A DNA stretch of 64,000 nucleotides from Rhodospirillales bacterium (GCA_017640505.1 JAEPQO010000001.1:326625-390624), one strand, 5' to 3'. Shown: positions 28,247-37,553, counted from the stretch's first letter. Notes: generated by a model not told the origin, from the sequence alone. Numbers and translations: made by a program.

Positions 28247-28666
28247 TCACTTCCCTTTGCGTCGCGTGCCCGGCTTGCGGCCGAGACCAATTTTCTTGGC
28301 GAGCGAGCTTCGCTTCTTGGCGTAGTTGGGTGCCACCATCGGATAGTCGACCGGCAGCCCCCAGCGCTCCCGGTATTCTTCCGGCGTCATGTTATAGGAT
28401 GTCTTCAGATGCCGTTTCAGCATCTTCAGCTTTTTGCCGTCTTCCAGGCAGACAATGTAATCCGGCGTTATGGATTTCTTGACCGGCACTGCCGGCTGCG
28501 GACGTTCCGCGGGCGGGGTCTCGCTGCCCAGGTTCTGCAACGTGCTGTAAACGTCCTTAATGATATTCGGCAAATCATTTGCGGCGACGGTATTGTTTGA
28601 AGCGTGCGCCGATACAATTTCAGAAGTAAGTTCGAGAAGATCCGTTTGCGTCGGTTGGTCGGTCAT
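28247..28666 (-). CDS. MucR/Ros-family zinc-finger regulator
   Basis: A 139-residue prokaryotic zinc-finger protein of the MucR/Ros type. The N-terminal half holds the oligomerisation region (LLELTSEIVSAHASNNTVAANDLPNII), and the finger is YIVCLEDGKKLKMLKRHLKTSYNMTPEEYRERWGLP (70-105). The ligands C73, D76 and H86 are present. The usual last histidine of the TH(Y) segment is serine (S90). MucR proteins are H-NS-like silencers binding AT-rich DNA and usually repress their own gene, and the leader here is AT-rich. It lies 87 bases ahead of fur. Confidence 0.88.
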   Translation of the reverse strand: MTDQPTQTDLLELTSEIVSAHASNNTVAANDLPNIIKDVYSTLQNLGSETPPAERPQPAVPVKKSITPDYIVCLEDGKKLKMLKRHLKTSYNMTPEEYRERWGLPVDYPMVAPNYAKKRSSLAKKIGLGRKPGTRRKGK

Positions 28667-28727
28667 ATGGAAAAGGTACTCCGGCAGAAATTCTGCATTT
28701 TTTGTAGATAATTAAGTCAACGCTGGT

Positions 28728-28756
28728 TTTATAAGTATTTTGTGGTACGGGTTCAA
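28728..28756 (-). promoter_or_regulatory. Sigma-70-type promoter of the mucR-like gene
   Basis: On the minus strand TTGAAC (28751-28756) and TATAAA (28728-28733) are exactly 17 bases apart, giving a leader of about 55 bases. The surrounding 98-base interval is AT-rich with several TA steps, suitable for MucR autoregulation. It also serves as the upstream region of the divergent TusA-like gene. Confidence 0.7.
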
Positions 28757-28764
28757 GTTATCTA

Positions 28765-29046
28765 ATGGTCGAAAAAAGTAACCATAACGAAATTATTTCA
28801 CCAGATCATAGCATCGATATTACGAGCCTGATCTGTCCGATGACGTTCGTGCGCACAAAACTGAAACTCGAAAAGATCGCGCCGGGCGAAGTTCTGGAAG
28901 TCCGCCTGAAGGGCGAAGAGCCGCTGCACAATGTACCACGCTCGGCGACACAGCATGGCCATACCGTCTTGTCCATCGCGCCGGAAAGCCCCGACGAACC
29001 GGAAACCGGCATTCACCGCCTGTTGATCCGCAAGGAAACAGGCTGA
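28765..29046 (+). CDS. TusA-family sulfur-carrier-like protein
   Basis: A 93-residue SirA/TusA-fold protein. The active-site cysteine is C24 in LICPMTFVRTKLKLEKIAPGE, and the second strand is GEVLEVRLKGEEPLHNVPRSA. The canonical CPxP reads CPMT, keeping Cys-Pro but losing the second proline, so sulfur relay is plausible but not certain. It is divergent from the MucR-like gene and convergent on tsaB, with one base between stops. Confidence 0.8.
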   Translation: MVEKSNHNEIISPDHSIDITSLICPMTFVRTKLKLEKIAPGEVLEVRLKGEEPLHNVPRSATQHGHTVLSIAPESPDEPETGIHRLLIRKETG

Positions 29047-29047
29047 A

Positions 29048-29725
29048 TCAGGCTTTCGGCAGAGATACGTCCGGGGGCCGCAAATAGAGGGGTGCCGCCG
29101 GCATACGTTCCGGATCCTCAAGCGCGCCCATGGCCAGCCGGGCGACGATCGCGGGGTCGGGAAGTTCGATCTCCGCGATGCGGTCGACATGAAATCCGGA
29201 TTCCAGTGCGTCTGCCACGACACCCGAGGAATCGCCAACCACCGCGACCCTGGACACCGAACCGAGATGCCCCGCGACCTGTTGCGGGAGCAGTGCCGCT
29301 GGCGCACCAAGCGCCACACCGCCACTGTCGAAGATTGCAACGAACACTTCTTCACGCTTGCTGTCGACGGCCACCACGAATGCATCGATTTCACTGCGGG
29401 CGCTGCGATCGCGGGCTTCTGCCAACAACGCGTCAAACGTCCCGACGCCGAGACACGGCTTGCCAATCGCGAGCGCCAGGGCGCGCGCCGTGGCGAGCCC
29501 GATCCTGAGTCCCGTGAAGGCACCCGGTCCACGCGTGACCGCAACCGCGTCGATATCCGGAAATGAGATGCCCGCCTCCGCCACCACCTGGTCGATCATC
29601 GGCATCAGCGCTTCCGACTGGCCGCGCGCCATTCGCGCCTGTTGGCATGCAAGCGTCTCCGCGTCGCGGACCACGGCGACGGCGCAACCGCTCGTCGCGG
29701 TGTCTATGCCCAATAGAACGGTCAT
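29048..29725 (-). CDS. tsaB: tRNA threonylcarbamoyladenosine biosynthesis protein TsaB
   Basis: A 225-residue ASKHA-fold protein, partner of TsaD and TsaE in making t6A37 of ANN-decoding tRNAs. LLGIDTATSGCAVAVV opens the protein, and VAVTRGPGAFTGLRIGLATA (62-81) is the family signature. In many alphaproteobacteria rimI follows tsaB, but here no rimI is found in the window. The gene lies 13 bases after the membrane transporter-like gene. Confidence 0.92.
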   Translation of the reverse strand: MTVLLGIDTATSGCAVAVVRDAETLACQQARMARGQSEALMPMIDQVVAEAGISFPDIDAVAVTRGPGAFTGLRIGLATARALALAIGKPCLGVGTFDALLAEARDRSARSEIDAFVVAVDSKREEVFVAIFDSGGVALGAPAALLPQQVAGHLGSVSRVAVVGDSSGVVADALESGFHVDRIAEIELPDPAIVARLAMGALEDPERMPAAPLYLRPPDVSLPKA

Positions 29726-29738
29726 TGCACTTCTCGCT

Positions 29739-31103
29739 TCACGAATACAGCAGATGGCGGATTATCACCACATAGGCAGCGACGACGCACGCAGACAAAA
29801 GAATCAACGGCGGGCCCCAGCGCCATGCGATCACGTGGCTCGGCAACCCGACAACGCGTGCCATGAAAAGCGTGGTCGCCGAGAACGGCGATACCATCGT
29901 CGACGTTCCCCAAACACCGAGAAGCGCAACGGCAAGGACTTCGGGTGCGATGCCGATGACTTCCGGGGGCAGGACCTCGCCGACCAGAATTGCAATCACC
30001 ACCGGATGCAGCCCGGCCATGCCAAGCAGCGACGTGCCGAACACAACCCCAACCACCACCACGTCCGGGTGGATGCCATATTCATACAATGCCGCGCCGA
30101 TCTTCTCCGGCGGCAGAACCCTGGAAACACCGACGCCAAGAACAGAGGCCGCAACAAAAGCGACAGCCTCGTTCCGGAGTTCCGGCAGGTTGCTGAAGAT
30201 ACGGCGGATCAACGGGCGTGCACCTGTATGCCAACGGCGTCCCTTTTTCGCCTGAACCGCGGCCCAGGCAATCGCAAACGGCGGGCCGATAACTCCGAGA
30301 GCGACGGGGATCGAAAGCCCCACCAGTTCATGCGCCCCCATGACGAGAAAGATCAACTGAACAAGGATCAGGGCCGCTCTGCCGATGGTCCCTGCCGTCA
30401 GCGGCGGTCCCGGCCTGACACTGTCGGGCGCCGGTTTCTCGCGCAGGAAGAGTCGGTCGTATGTCCACCCGACAATGAGGAGACACATCGAGAGAGCGAA
30501 ACCGAGCGGTGCGATCTCGATCCAGCTCAGCCCCGGAATGGCGGACAGGATCACGGCAATGCTGACATAGAACGGTCCCCAGGTGGATGCCGTCGTGAAG
30601 CCGTGCATCAGACAAAGGGAAAGCCGTTTTTGCAGCCGCGCATTCTTCTGGTCGGCAACCATCGCCGACAACAGGCTCATCGCCGCGAGGTTAAGGACGG
30701 AACCCAGGATGTGCCCGCTCAACCAGAGAATCGGAAACCGCCGGCCCGCCGGCTGCGCGACGACGGCGTCGCGCAATGTCCGGAGCGACGGACTGACGAC
30801 AGCCGGTTCGCGCAACCACATGACGGCGAAGAACATGACGAGGAAAATCTGAGACCGCTCGAGACCGTTCATGAGTCCGCCGACGAGATCGCCACCGGCC
30901 CAGGCCGATAGGGTGCCAATAAAGAACAGGAGAGCGCCGACGTTCCGCTGCAACGCCGGCGCGCGGGAAATCTCAAGCGCCAGAAATGTCACGGTCAGCG
31001 CAATGCCGATTTCGCGCCCTAGCGGAAACGGCCAGATTCTCGACGTTATCGCAACAACGACCAGGACCAGATAAACACTTGCTGAAATCGTATTGCGCGT
31101 CAA
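29739..31103 (-). CDS. Multi-pass membrane protein resembling ion transporters (unidentified)
   Basis: A 454-residue, strongly hydrophobic protein with about twelve predicted membrane segments. Two Ser/Thr-Pro re-entrant-like segments stand out: FTTASTWGPFYVSIAVIL and GTSTMVSPFSATTLFMARV. They recall the paired hairpins of the ion transporter (ArsB/CitT/NhaD-like) superfamily, but no specific family is recognised and the substrate is unknown. The start is TTG (31103) without a strong ribosome binding site; no better start is available. It lies between the nitroreductase gene and tsaB, 13 bases before the latter. Confidence 0.7.
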   Translation of the reverse strand: MTRNTISASVYLVLVVVAITSRIWPFPLGREIGIALTVTFLALEISRAPALQRNVGALLFFIGTLSAWAGGDLVGGLMNGLERSQIFLVMFFAVMWLREPAVVSPSLRTLRDAVVAQPAGRRFPILWLSGHILGSVLNLAAMSLLSAMVADQKNARLQKRLSLCLMHGFTTASTWGPFYVSIAVILSAIPGLSWIEIAPLGFALSMCLLIVGWTYDRLFLREKPAPDSVRPGPPLTAGTIGRAALILVQLIFLVMGAHELVGLSIPVALGVIGPPFAIAWAAVQAKKGRRWHTGARPLIRRIFSNLPELRNEAVAFVAASVLGVGVSRVLPPEKIGAALYEYGIHPDVVVVGVVFGTSLLGMAGLHPVVIAILVGEVLPPEVIGIAPEVLAVALLGVWGTSTMVSPFSATTLFMARVVGLPSHVIAWRWGPPLILLSACVVAAYVVIIRHLLYS

Positions 31104-31164
31104 AGGCTTGTCCGCCGGTTAAGAGGCACTCATCGCCGGACAACGGGGCGATGCGCTCTTTCTA

Positions 31165-31773
31165 TTATTCGACGCGGCAAGCTTCTGCAAACGCGAGGCG
31201 GGGGCTCCGCGGGAACAGATCTTTCCCCGTGCCATAGCCGACACTGCACAGAAAGTTCGATTTCACCGTCGTACCCGAAAAGAATGCGGCGTCCACCATA
31301 TCCTTGTCGAAGCCCGACATCGGCCCGCAATCCAGACCCAGCGCGCGCGCCGCCAGCATGAAATAGGCGCCCTGCAGCGTACCGTTGCGGAATGCCGTTT
31401 CCTCGATCAGCGCGTCGTTGCCCGCAAACCAGGCGCGGGCGTCCGTATGCGGGAACAACTGCGGCAACTTTTCGTAGAATTCCATGTCATGGCCGATGAC
31501 GGCCGTTGCCGGTGCCGCCATGGTTTTGTCGACATTGCCTTTCATCAGACAGGGACGCAGCTTTTCCTTCGCCGCATCGGAAGTCACGAAAACGATTCGG
31601 GCGGGACTGCAATTGGCACTGGTCGGGCCCATCCGCGCAATGTTCCAGATTTCCTCGAGAAGGCTATCGGGAACGGGCTTATCCGACCAATCGTTGTATG
31701 TGCGCGCCTTCAGGAAGATGGTATCCAGGGCGGCGGGATCCAATGGTGTTGGTGTATGTGGTCTGTCGGTCAT
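31165..31773 (-). CDS. rutE: RutE-like malonic semialdehyde reductase / nitroreductase
   Basis: A 202-residue FMN-dependent nitroreductase-fold protein of the HadB/RutE subfamily: [35 protein letters not shown], and [22 protein letters not shown]. RutE reduces malonic semialdehyde at the end of pyrimidine degradation, but no other rut gene is nearby, so a general detoxifying role is as likely. AGGAGG lies six bases before the ATG at 31773. Confidence 0.83.
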   Translation of the reverse strand: MTDRPHTPTPLDPAALDTIFLKARTYNDWSDKPVPDSLLEEIWNIARMGPTSANCSPARIVFVTSDAAKEKLRPCLMKGNVDKTMAAPATAVIGHDMEFYEKLPQLFPHTDARAWFAGNDALIEETAFRNGTLQGAYFMLAARALGLDCGPMSGFDKDMVDAAFFSGTTVKSNFLCSVGYGTGKDLFPRSPRLAFAEACRVE

Positions 31774-31945
31774 GCAGTACCTCCTAGGTTGCAAGAGCGC
31801 TGCAATGGCGTGCGATGCGTCACAGCCTTGACGCTGGGGCTGCTACATACTTGATGATCATGAGACGAAACCGCAACAATTCTTGCTAAGATTGCGTAAA
31901 GTCATCATGGTCCAGTCTGGTCTGTCGCTCAAAGGGGGAGCGTGG

Positions 31946-32995
31946 ATGATTAGTCATCGAATCTTGCCGCTGCTCGCGGTTATCTTATCGATTGTATATG
32001 GCGCAGGCTTCGGGCCGATTGCGCCGTCGCAGGTATCGGCGGACGAGCCGACGACGAAGGCGGTGGTCATCATGTATCACCGGTTCGGCGAAACGGACTT
32101 TCCTTCGACAAATGTCACGATGGAGCAGTTCCGGGCGCATGTCGCGGAACTGCGAACAGGTGGATACAACGTCGCATCCCTGCCGAAGATCATTGCCGCG
32201 CTGCATAACGGTGAAGCACTGCCGCCGAAAACAGTGGGGCTGAGCGTCGACGACGCCTACGAGTCCGTCTATACGCGGGCGTGGCCCATCCTCAAGGAAG
32301 CCGGGTTCCCGCTGACCGTCTTCGTCGCAACCGATCCGGTCGAGCGAGGCCTCTCGCGCTACATGAGCTGGGACCAGCTCAAGGAGATTGCGGAACAGGG
32401 CGTTACCATCGGCAGCCAGACCAAATCGCACCCGCACATGGCGGATCTCAGTGCCGAAGCGATCAAGTCGGAGCTTCGGATATCCAATGCCCTGTTCGAA
32501 GAGAAGCTCGGCCACGCACCGGACCTGTTCGCTTATCCTTACGGGGAAACCAGCAATGAAGTGATGGCGCTCGTCAAAAGCGAGGGTTTCGTGGCGGCGT
32601 TCGGCCAGCATTCCGGCGCCTTCGGCTCGGGCAGCGACATGTATTATCTGCCCCGCTTTGCGATGAACGAATCGTTCGGATCGATCGATCGTTTCAAGCT
32701 CGCCGCCAACGCATTACCCATGCGCGCCGCCGACATCACGCCGGATGACCCGACGGTCACCACTCCCAATCCACCGCTCGTCGGCTTTACGTTGACGTGG
32801 CCGGCCACGGGCCTGGATCGTCTGAACTGTTACTCGTCACATGTGGAGAAGGTCGACCTGCAGCGGCTCGGCAAGCGGATCGAAGTGCGGATGGACACGG
32901 CCATGCCGCACGGCCGCACCCGCCTCAACTGCACCATGCCCGCAGGTGACGGGCGCTGGTACTGGTTCGGCAGACAATTCTACGTGCCTAAATAA
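31946..32995 (+). CDS. Exported polysaccharide deacetylase (NodB-fold) with altered metal motif
   Basis: A 349-residue protein starting MISHRILPLLAVI with a signal peptide to about residue 32. The NodB domain has VDDAYES (101-107), the catalytic-base/metal Asp pair. Motif 2 is GSQTKSHPHM (156-165) where HxxxH is canonical, so the first zinc histidine is Gln158 while H162 remains. FAYPYGETSNEV matches motif 3. An ~80-residue C-terminal extension with two cysteines follows. GGGGAG precedes the ATG. Family members deacetylate GlcNAc polymers or peptidoglycan; activity here is uncertain because of the missing ligand. Confidence 0.82.
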   Translation: MISHRILPLLAVILSIVYGAGFGPIAPSQVSADEPTTKAVVIMYHRFGETDFPSTNVTMEQFRAHVAELRTGGYNVASLPKIIAALHNGEALPPKTVGLSVDDAYESVYTRAWPILKEAGFPLTVFVATDPVERGLSRYMSWDQLKEIAEQGVTIGSQTKSHPHMADLSAEAIKSELRISNALFEEKLGHAPDLFAYPYGETSNEVMALVKSEGFVAAFGQHSGAFGSGSDMYYLPRFAMNESFGSIDRFKLAANALPMRAADITPDDPTVTTPNPPLVGFTLTWPATGLDRLNCYSSHVEKVDLQRLGKRIEVRMDTAMPHGRTRLNCTMPAGDGRWYWFGRQFYVPK

Positions 32996-33024
32996 GGCCC
33001 GCACCGGAAAAATCAGAGGAAAGA

Positions 33025-34035
33025 TCAGGCCGACTGATCGCCGTCCTGGGAATCCGCAACAAGGCGTGCGTCGTCCAGTTCACGAAGGTTGTTGACGTCA
33101 ATGATCGTGCGGACGGTCTCGACGTATTCGTGTCCCCGCTGCGAATACTTGGTCAGCGTGCCGGCGAGCCGCGCACCATCGAGTGCATCGCCGGCGGACC
33201 GCAATTTTCCGCGCTCACGGCGCAACGCCCTGTAAGCGCCATGCGTGTTGAGGTTGCGCATGTACGCAGCGACCGACTGTTGCAGGTTGTCGAATGCCTT
33301 GACCTTGTGGTCCATGCCTTCCGGCCGCTGTTCGGGGACCAAACCGTCACCGTCCGCGGTCGTCCATTGGCCGTAAATCGCGTTGCCGACCTGGGCAAAC
33401 CGGGACGTTCCCCAGCCGCTTTCCTCGGCCGCCTGGGCCATGGCGAGCGACGGCGGAATGATATCGACGCGGGCCATCAGCGTGTTCAGGTTATCATCCT
33501 TGACCTTGTAGCGTTCCGCCAGCACCGCGAGCCAAAGACGATCACGCGCCGCCAGTTTACGGCCCATGGCCACCTGGGCCTTGAGGCCGATCAGCCGATG
33601 GCGGTCGGCAAGGATGCGCTCGTTTTCCTGCAGGATCAGCGGCAGCATGGTCTGGAAGAAGACGGTCTTCTTCAATGACACCTCGGGAACCGCATGCAGG
33701 TCGCGCGGCATCTCAGCGAGGAAGACACGCGGCACCGGCATACCGTGTTCGCGAACACGGTCCAGATGATAGCCCATGGATTCGAAACGTTTCGCGACGG
33801 CCTGCGCTTCGCGGAGCGAGGCGACCGTTACACCGGCGGCAAGTTCCAGATCTTCGGGCGCGACGCGTTTCACGCCCTGGTTCAAATGTGCGGATTCCGC
33901 ATGTGCCTGATCGAATGATACCCGCGGGTTTGCCGTCACGCCCGACTGCGGGCTCACCAGACTGGCAAAGGCGGTCGCGATCACGGCACAGCCGATCACA
34001 CTGAGAATCAAGCGGTCGAATCTACGAGTCGTCAT
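33025..34035 (-). CDS. Membrane-anchored/exported glucosaminidase (Bax-like)
   Basis: A 336-residue protein starting MTTRRFDRLILSV, with one N-terminal membrane or signal segment (LILSVIGCAVIATAFASLV). The C-terminal half is an N-acetylglucosaminidase (GH73-like) domain: PSLAMAQAAEESGWGTSRFAQVGNAIYGQW, with E in AEESGWG as the likely catalytic acid, then AYMRNLNTHGAYRALRRER. Bax-type proteins cut peptidoglycan glycan strands. GGAAG lies six bases before the chosen ATG, and an ATG six codons earlier is possible. Confidence 0.85.
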   Translation of the reverse strand: MTTRRFDRLILSVIGCAVIATAFASLVSPQSGVTANPRVSFDQAHAESAHLNQGVKRVAPEDLELAAGVTVASLREAQAVAKRFESMGYHLDRVREHGMPVPRVFLAEMPRDLHAVPEVSLKKTVFFQTMLPLILQENERILADRHRLIGLKAQVAMGRKLAARDRLWLAVLAERYKVKDDNLNTLMARVDIIPPSLAMAQAAEESGWGTSRFAQVGNAIYGQWTTADGDGLVPEQRPEGMDHKVKAFDNLQQSVAAYMRNLNTHGAYRALRRERGKLRSAGDALDGARLAGTLTKYSQRGHEYVETVRTIIDVNNLRELDDARLVADSQDGDQSA

Positions 34036-34268
34036 TGTTGCTTCCGGCGGCATGAATACGGCATGCACGCCGTCCCTCAATCTCGTTTCGTTCGCCCTGG
34101 GATTTTTTCGGCTCTGTTTTTATATCCCCGACGGCATATTTACCTGTCGGAGCACTGGCCGGCTTTTTAGTGGCGACATGGTTAACACAGTTAGGTTCAC
34201 CGTGCTACCGATTTTAGGCGCCAATTTGCTAAAATTTTGTGGCCGCGTTTCGCGGGAATTCAGGGCGA
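34036..34268. other. Intergenic region between nfuA and the glucosaminidase gene
   Basis: These 233 bases hold no credible gene. The middle (34170-34245) is AT-rich, and CCGCG-TTT-CGCGG (34243-34255), 13 bases past the nfuA stop, is a small hairpin that could weakly terminate nfuA. A TATAAA box on the minus strand near 34118 could serve the glucosaminidase gene, but no matching -35 box is seen. Confidence 0.4.
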
Positions 34269-34820
34269 TTATTCGACCGCCCTAACCTCCTGAACTTCCG
34301 GCACATAATAGCGCAGCATGTTCTCGATGCCGTGCTTGAGGGTCGCCGTCGAACTTGGGCATCCGGCACATGCGCCCTGCATGTGGAGCGACACGATGCC
34401 CCCTTCGAAGCCCTTGAAAACGATATCGCCGCCGTCCTGAGCCACCGCCGGGCGCACGCGGGTATCTATTAACTCTTTGATTTGCTTGACGATTGGATCG
34501 TCATCGCCATCGGCCGAATCGGCAGCTGCCGATTCTTCCTCAATCATCGGGCGCCCCGACTGGTAATGCTCCATGATGCCGCCGAGGATCTGCGGGCGCA
34601 GCACGTCCCAGTCCTTGTCATCGGATTTTGTAACGGTAACGAAATCGGAGCCGAGGAACACGCCGGCCACACCTTCGATCGCGAACAGCCGCGTCGCCAT
34701 CGGTGAACGTTTGGCCTCGGCTGCCTCGGCGAAGTTGGCCGTGCCGTTCGACATGACGGCCTTGCCCGGCAGGAACTTCAGCGTCGCCGGATTCGGTGTG
34801 CTTTCGGTCTGGATAAACAT
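34269..34820 (-). CDS. nfuA: NfuA-type Fe-S cluster carrier
   Basis: A 183-residue protein with the Nfu N-terminal domain (MFIQTESTPNPATLKFLPGK) and a C-terminal NifU-like domain carrying CxxC in MQGACAGCPSSTATL, which holds a bridging [4Fe-4S] cluster in the dimer. The start has GGAGAGAGA immediately upstream; a frame extending 14 codons further is less likely. It lies 100 bases downstream of trpS, a common alphaproteobacterial order. It delivers clusters to target enzymes such as MiaB and Nth, both in this window. Confidence 0.92.
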   Translation of the reverse strand: MFIQTESTPNPATLKFLPGKAVMSNGTANFAEAAEAKRSPMATRLFAIEGVAGVFLGSDFVTVTKSDDKDWDVLRPQILGGIMEHYQSGRPMIEEESAAADSADGDDDPIVKQIKELIDTRVRPAVAQDGGDIVFKGFEGGIVSLHMQGACAGCPSSTATLKHGIENMLRYYVPEVQEVRAVE

Positions 34821-34920
34821 GTCTCTCTCCAATGCCGCCTTGTATGCGGACGCAGAATTCACCGGTTACTATAGCCCATTAGGTGGGGCCGGGGACAGCC
34901 GCTTGCAACCGCTATCCCGA

Positions 34921-35937
34921 TCAGCCGCGTTTCCGCTTCGGACGCAGGAACCCGATCACATCGTGCACTTCGCGCAGCACGGGCTCGGCGAGCGCTCGCG
35001 CTCGTTCGGCACCGTCGGCCATAACGTCATCGATGGTCGTCTTGTCAGCGAGCAAGCGCCGGTATTCGTCCTGGATCGGCGCGAGGTTGGCGACCGCCAC
35101 GTCCGAGAGCCGCTCCTTGAGTGCCGAGAATTGCTGGCCGGCAAACTCTTCGACCGCCGCATCCGCCGTGGTGCCGGCAAGCGCCGCATAAATGCCGATC
35201 AGGTTGCGTGCCTCGGGTCGCGCATCGAGGCCCTGGACGCTGTCCGGCAGCAGATCCGGATCGGTCTTCGCCTTGCGGATCTTACGCGCGATGGTGTCGG
35301 CATCATCGGTCATGTTGATCCGTGACAGATCGGAGGGATCGGATTTCGACATCTTGCTGGTGCCGTCCTTGAGCGACATCACCCGCGTGGCGGTCCCCAG
35401 GATCAATGGCTCGGGCAGTGGGAAGGTCTCGGTCTTGAAATCGTTATTGAACTTGGCGGCAATGTCGCGCGCCAGCTCGAGGTGCTGTTTCTGGTCCTCA
35501 CCGACCGGGACGTGCGTTCCCTTGTACAAAAGGATGTCCGCCGCCATCAGGTTCGGATAGGCAAACAGGCCGACCGACGCATTTTCGCGGTCTTTGCCCG
35601 CCTTTTCCTTGAATTGCGTCATGCGGCCGAGCCAGCCCATCCGCGCGACGCAATTGAAGATCCAGGCCAGTTCGGCGTGACCGGGGACCTGCGACTGATT
35701 GAAGATGATGTGCTTCTTGGGATCGATACCGGCCGCGATCATTGCCGCCGCAACCTCGCGCGTCGACGAACGCAGCTTGTCCGGTTCCTGCCAGACCGTG
35801 ATCGCGTGCAGGTCCACAACGCAGAACAGGCACTCGTAATCGTCCTGCAACGTCACCCAGTTGCGGATCGCCCCCAGGTAGTTCCCGAGATGCAGATTGC
35901 CGGTCGGCTGGACGCCGGAAAAGATACGTTCGGTCAT
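34921..35937 (-). CDS. trpS: Tryptophanyl-tRNA synthetase
   Basis: A 338-residue class I synthetase. The HIGH-equivalent is [12 protein letters not shown] (12-23) and the KMSKS loop is [33 protein letters not shown] fits the C-terminal anticodon region. The protein is full-length for bacterial TrpRS. It is followed by nfuA and preceded by murJ with a 68-base gap. Confidence 0.96.
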   Translation of the reverse strand: MTERIFSGVQPTGNLHLGNYLGAIRNWVTLQDDYECLFCVVDLHAITVWQEPDKLRSSTREVAAAMIAAGIDPKKHIIFNQSQVPGHAELAWIFNCVARMGWLGRMTQFKEKAGKDRENASVGLFAYPNLMAADILLYKGTHVPVGEDQKQHLELARDIAAKFNNDFKTETFPLPEPLILGTATRVMSLKDGTSKMSKSDPSDLSRINMTDDADTIARKIRKAKTDPDLLPDSVQGLDARPEARNLIGIYAALAGTTADAAVEEFAGQQFSALKERLSDVAVANLAPIQDEYRRLLADKTTIDDVMADGAERARALAEPVLREVHDVIGFLRPKRKRG

Positions 35938-36005
35938 GTTCGATACGGTTCCGTTGGGTTTTCCGAGAGCGGGTTATCGCCCGCACGCCCTAAGCGGTCA
36001 AGCGG

Positions 36006-37553
36006 TCAGCGCGCGCGGCGCAACGTCGCCTTGATTTCGGCAACGGAATAGACACCGAACAGGCGCGCCGCTATCAGGTAAAGCGCAAGCCCGCCGGTCA
36101 CGAGAACGCCCAGCGCCACCACCTGATGGGTGAGCGGGCCGGCGAGCCACGGCACGGCCCAGGCGGCGGCAAACCAGAGCGCGCCGGCCATGACGATGCT
36201 GGCGCCCGCGATCCCCAACAGGCGCGACAGCAGGCGGGCGTCCGCCCGGTAATGACCGCGCCGGGCGAGGACAACAATCAACAGCAGAATGTTGAGCCAG
36301 GCCGACACACTGGAGGCCAGCGCAATGCCGACATGTCCGAACGGTTGCATCAGGATTAAATTCAGCACGACATTCACGATCATCGCGAGCGCGGCGATGC
36401 GGACCGGCGTCTTCGTGTCCTCGCGCGCAAAATATCCCGGCGTGAAGACACGGATGCCGACATACGCCGGCAGTCCGATCGCATAGGCCATCAGGGCCGC
36501 CGCCGTCGCGGCGCTGGCTGCCGCATCAAACGCGCCGCGTTCGAACAGAACCTGAATGATCGGCTCAGGAATGACGATCAGCGCCAACGCAGCGGGAACG
36601 GTCAGCAATAACGCAATCTCGATACCGCGGTTCTGCGAGGTGTTCGCCTCGTCTTCCTTCCCCGCTTCGAGCTGGCGGGAAATCATCGGCAGCAGAGCCG
36701 TGCCGACGGCAATACCGACGACGCCCAGCGGCAGCTGCGTCACCCGGTCGGCGTAATACAGATATGAGACCGCACCGTCTGACACCGTCGTCGCCAGGAT
36801 CGTGCCGATCAGCAGATTGATCTGATAGAGGCTGGCGCCGAACACGACGGGTAAAATTCGCCTGCCCAGGACACGCACTTTCTCGGTCAGACGCGGCATG
36901 CCAAGGCGAAGGACCATGCCCTCGCGCCGGCAGTGCCACGCAAGCCAGATAAACTGAACAATACCGGCCGCGAACACACCCCAGACCAGCGCGCGCCCGG
37001 ATTCTTCGTCGGACCCGCCGAAACCCAAAAGGGCCGCAATCAGGGTGATATTCAACAACACCGGGGCGGCGGCGGCGGCCGTGAATTTACCGTAGGCGTT
37101 CAGGACACCCGACTGCAGCGCGACGAGGGAAATAAACAACAAATAGGGGAATGCAATCCGTGAGAACTCGGTCGCCATCTCCATCTTGCCGGGCACCTGG
37201 TCAAACCCCGGCGCGAGGTATGGCATCAGCCACGGCATCGCGACTTCGACGACCGCGACGAACACGAACAGCACCGCCGCCAGGACGCTGAAGGCCTGCT
37301 CGGCAAAGCGCTTCGCCACGTCGGCGCCATCCCCTTCAAGACTCCGCGAAAACATCGGCACAAATGCCGCGGCGAAGGCGCCTTCGGCAAACAGGCGCCG
37401 GAACAGGTTCGGAAAACGGAACGCGACGACGAAAGCGTCAGCGACCGCCCCAGCGCCCAGGAAGTTGGCGATCAGGATGTCGCGCGCGAAACCGAACACG
37501 CGGCTCAGCATCGTCATCGACCCGATAGCGGAAATGGCGCGAACCAGGTTCAT
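36006..37553 (-). CDS. murJ: Lipid II flippase MurJ
   Basis: A 515-residue polytopic membrane protein of the MOP superfamily. It begins MNLVRAISAIGSMTMLSRVF with GFARDILIANFLGAGAVADAF and FPNLFRRLFAEGAFAAAFVP, all hallmark MurJ/MviN segments, followed by about 14 membrane helices. It moves the lipid-linked peptidoglycan precursor across the inner membrane. The longer frame upstream overlaps glnD and is not used. It is 58 bases after glnD. Confidence 0.94.
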   Translation of the reverse strand: MNLVRAISAIGSMTMLSRVFGFARDILIANFLGAGAVADAFVVAFRFPNLFRRLFAEGAFAAAFVPMFSRSLEGDGADVAKRFAEQAFSVLAAVLFVFVAVVEVAMPWLMPYLAPGFDQVPGKMEMATEFSRIAFPYLLFISLVALQSGVLNAYGKFTAAAAAPVLLNITLIAALLGFGGSDEESGRALVWGVFAAGIVQFIWLAWHCRREGMVLRLGMPRLTEKVRVLGRRILPVVFGASLYQINLLIGTILATTVSDGAVSYLYYADRVTQLPLGVVGIAVGTALLPMISRQLEAGKEDEANTSQNRGIEIALLLTVPAALALIVIPEPIIQVLFERGAFDAAASAATAAALMAYAIGLPAYVGIRVFTPGYFAREDTKTPVRIAALAMIVNVVLNLILMQPFGHVGIALASSVSAWLNILLLIVVLARRGHYRADARLLSRLLGIAGASIVMAGALWFAAAWAVPWLAGPLTHQVVALGVLVTGGLALYLIAARLFGVYSVAEIKATLRRAR

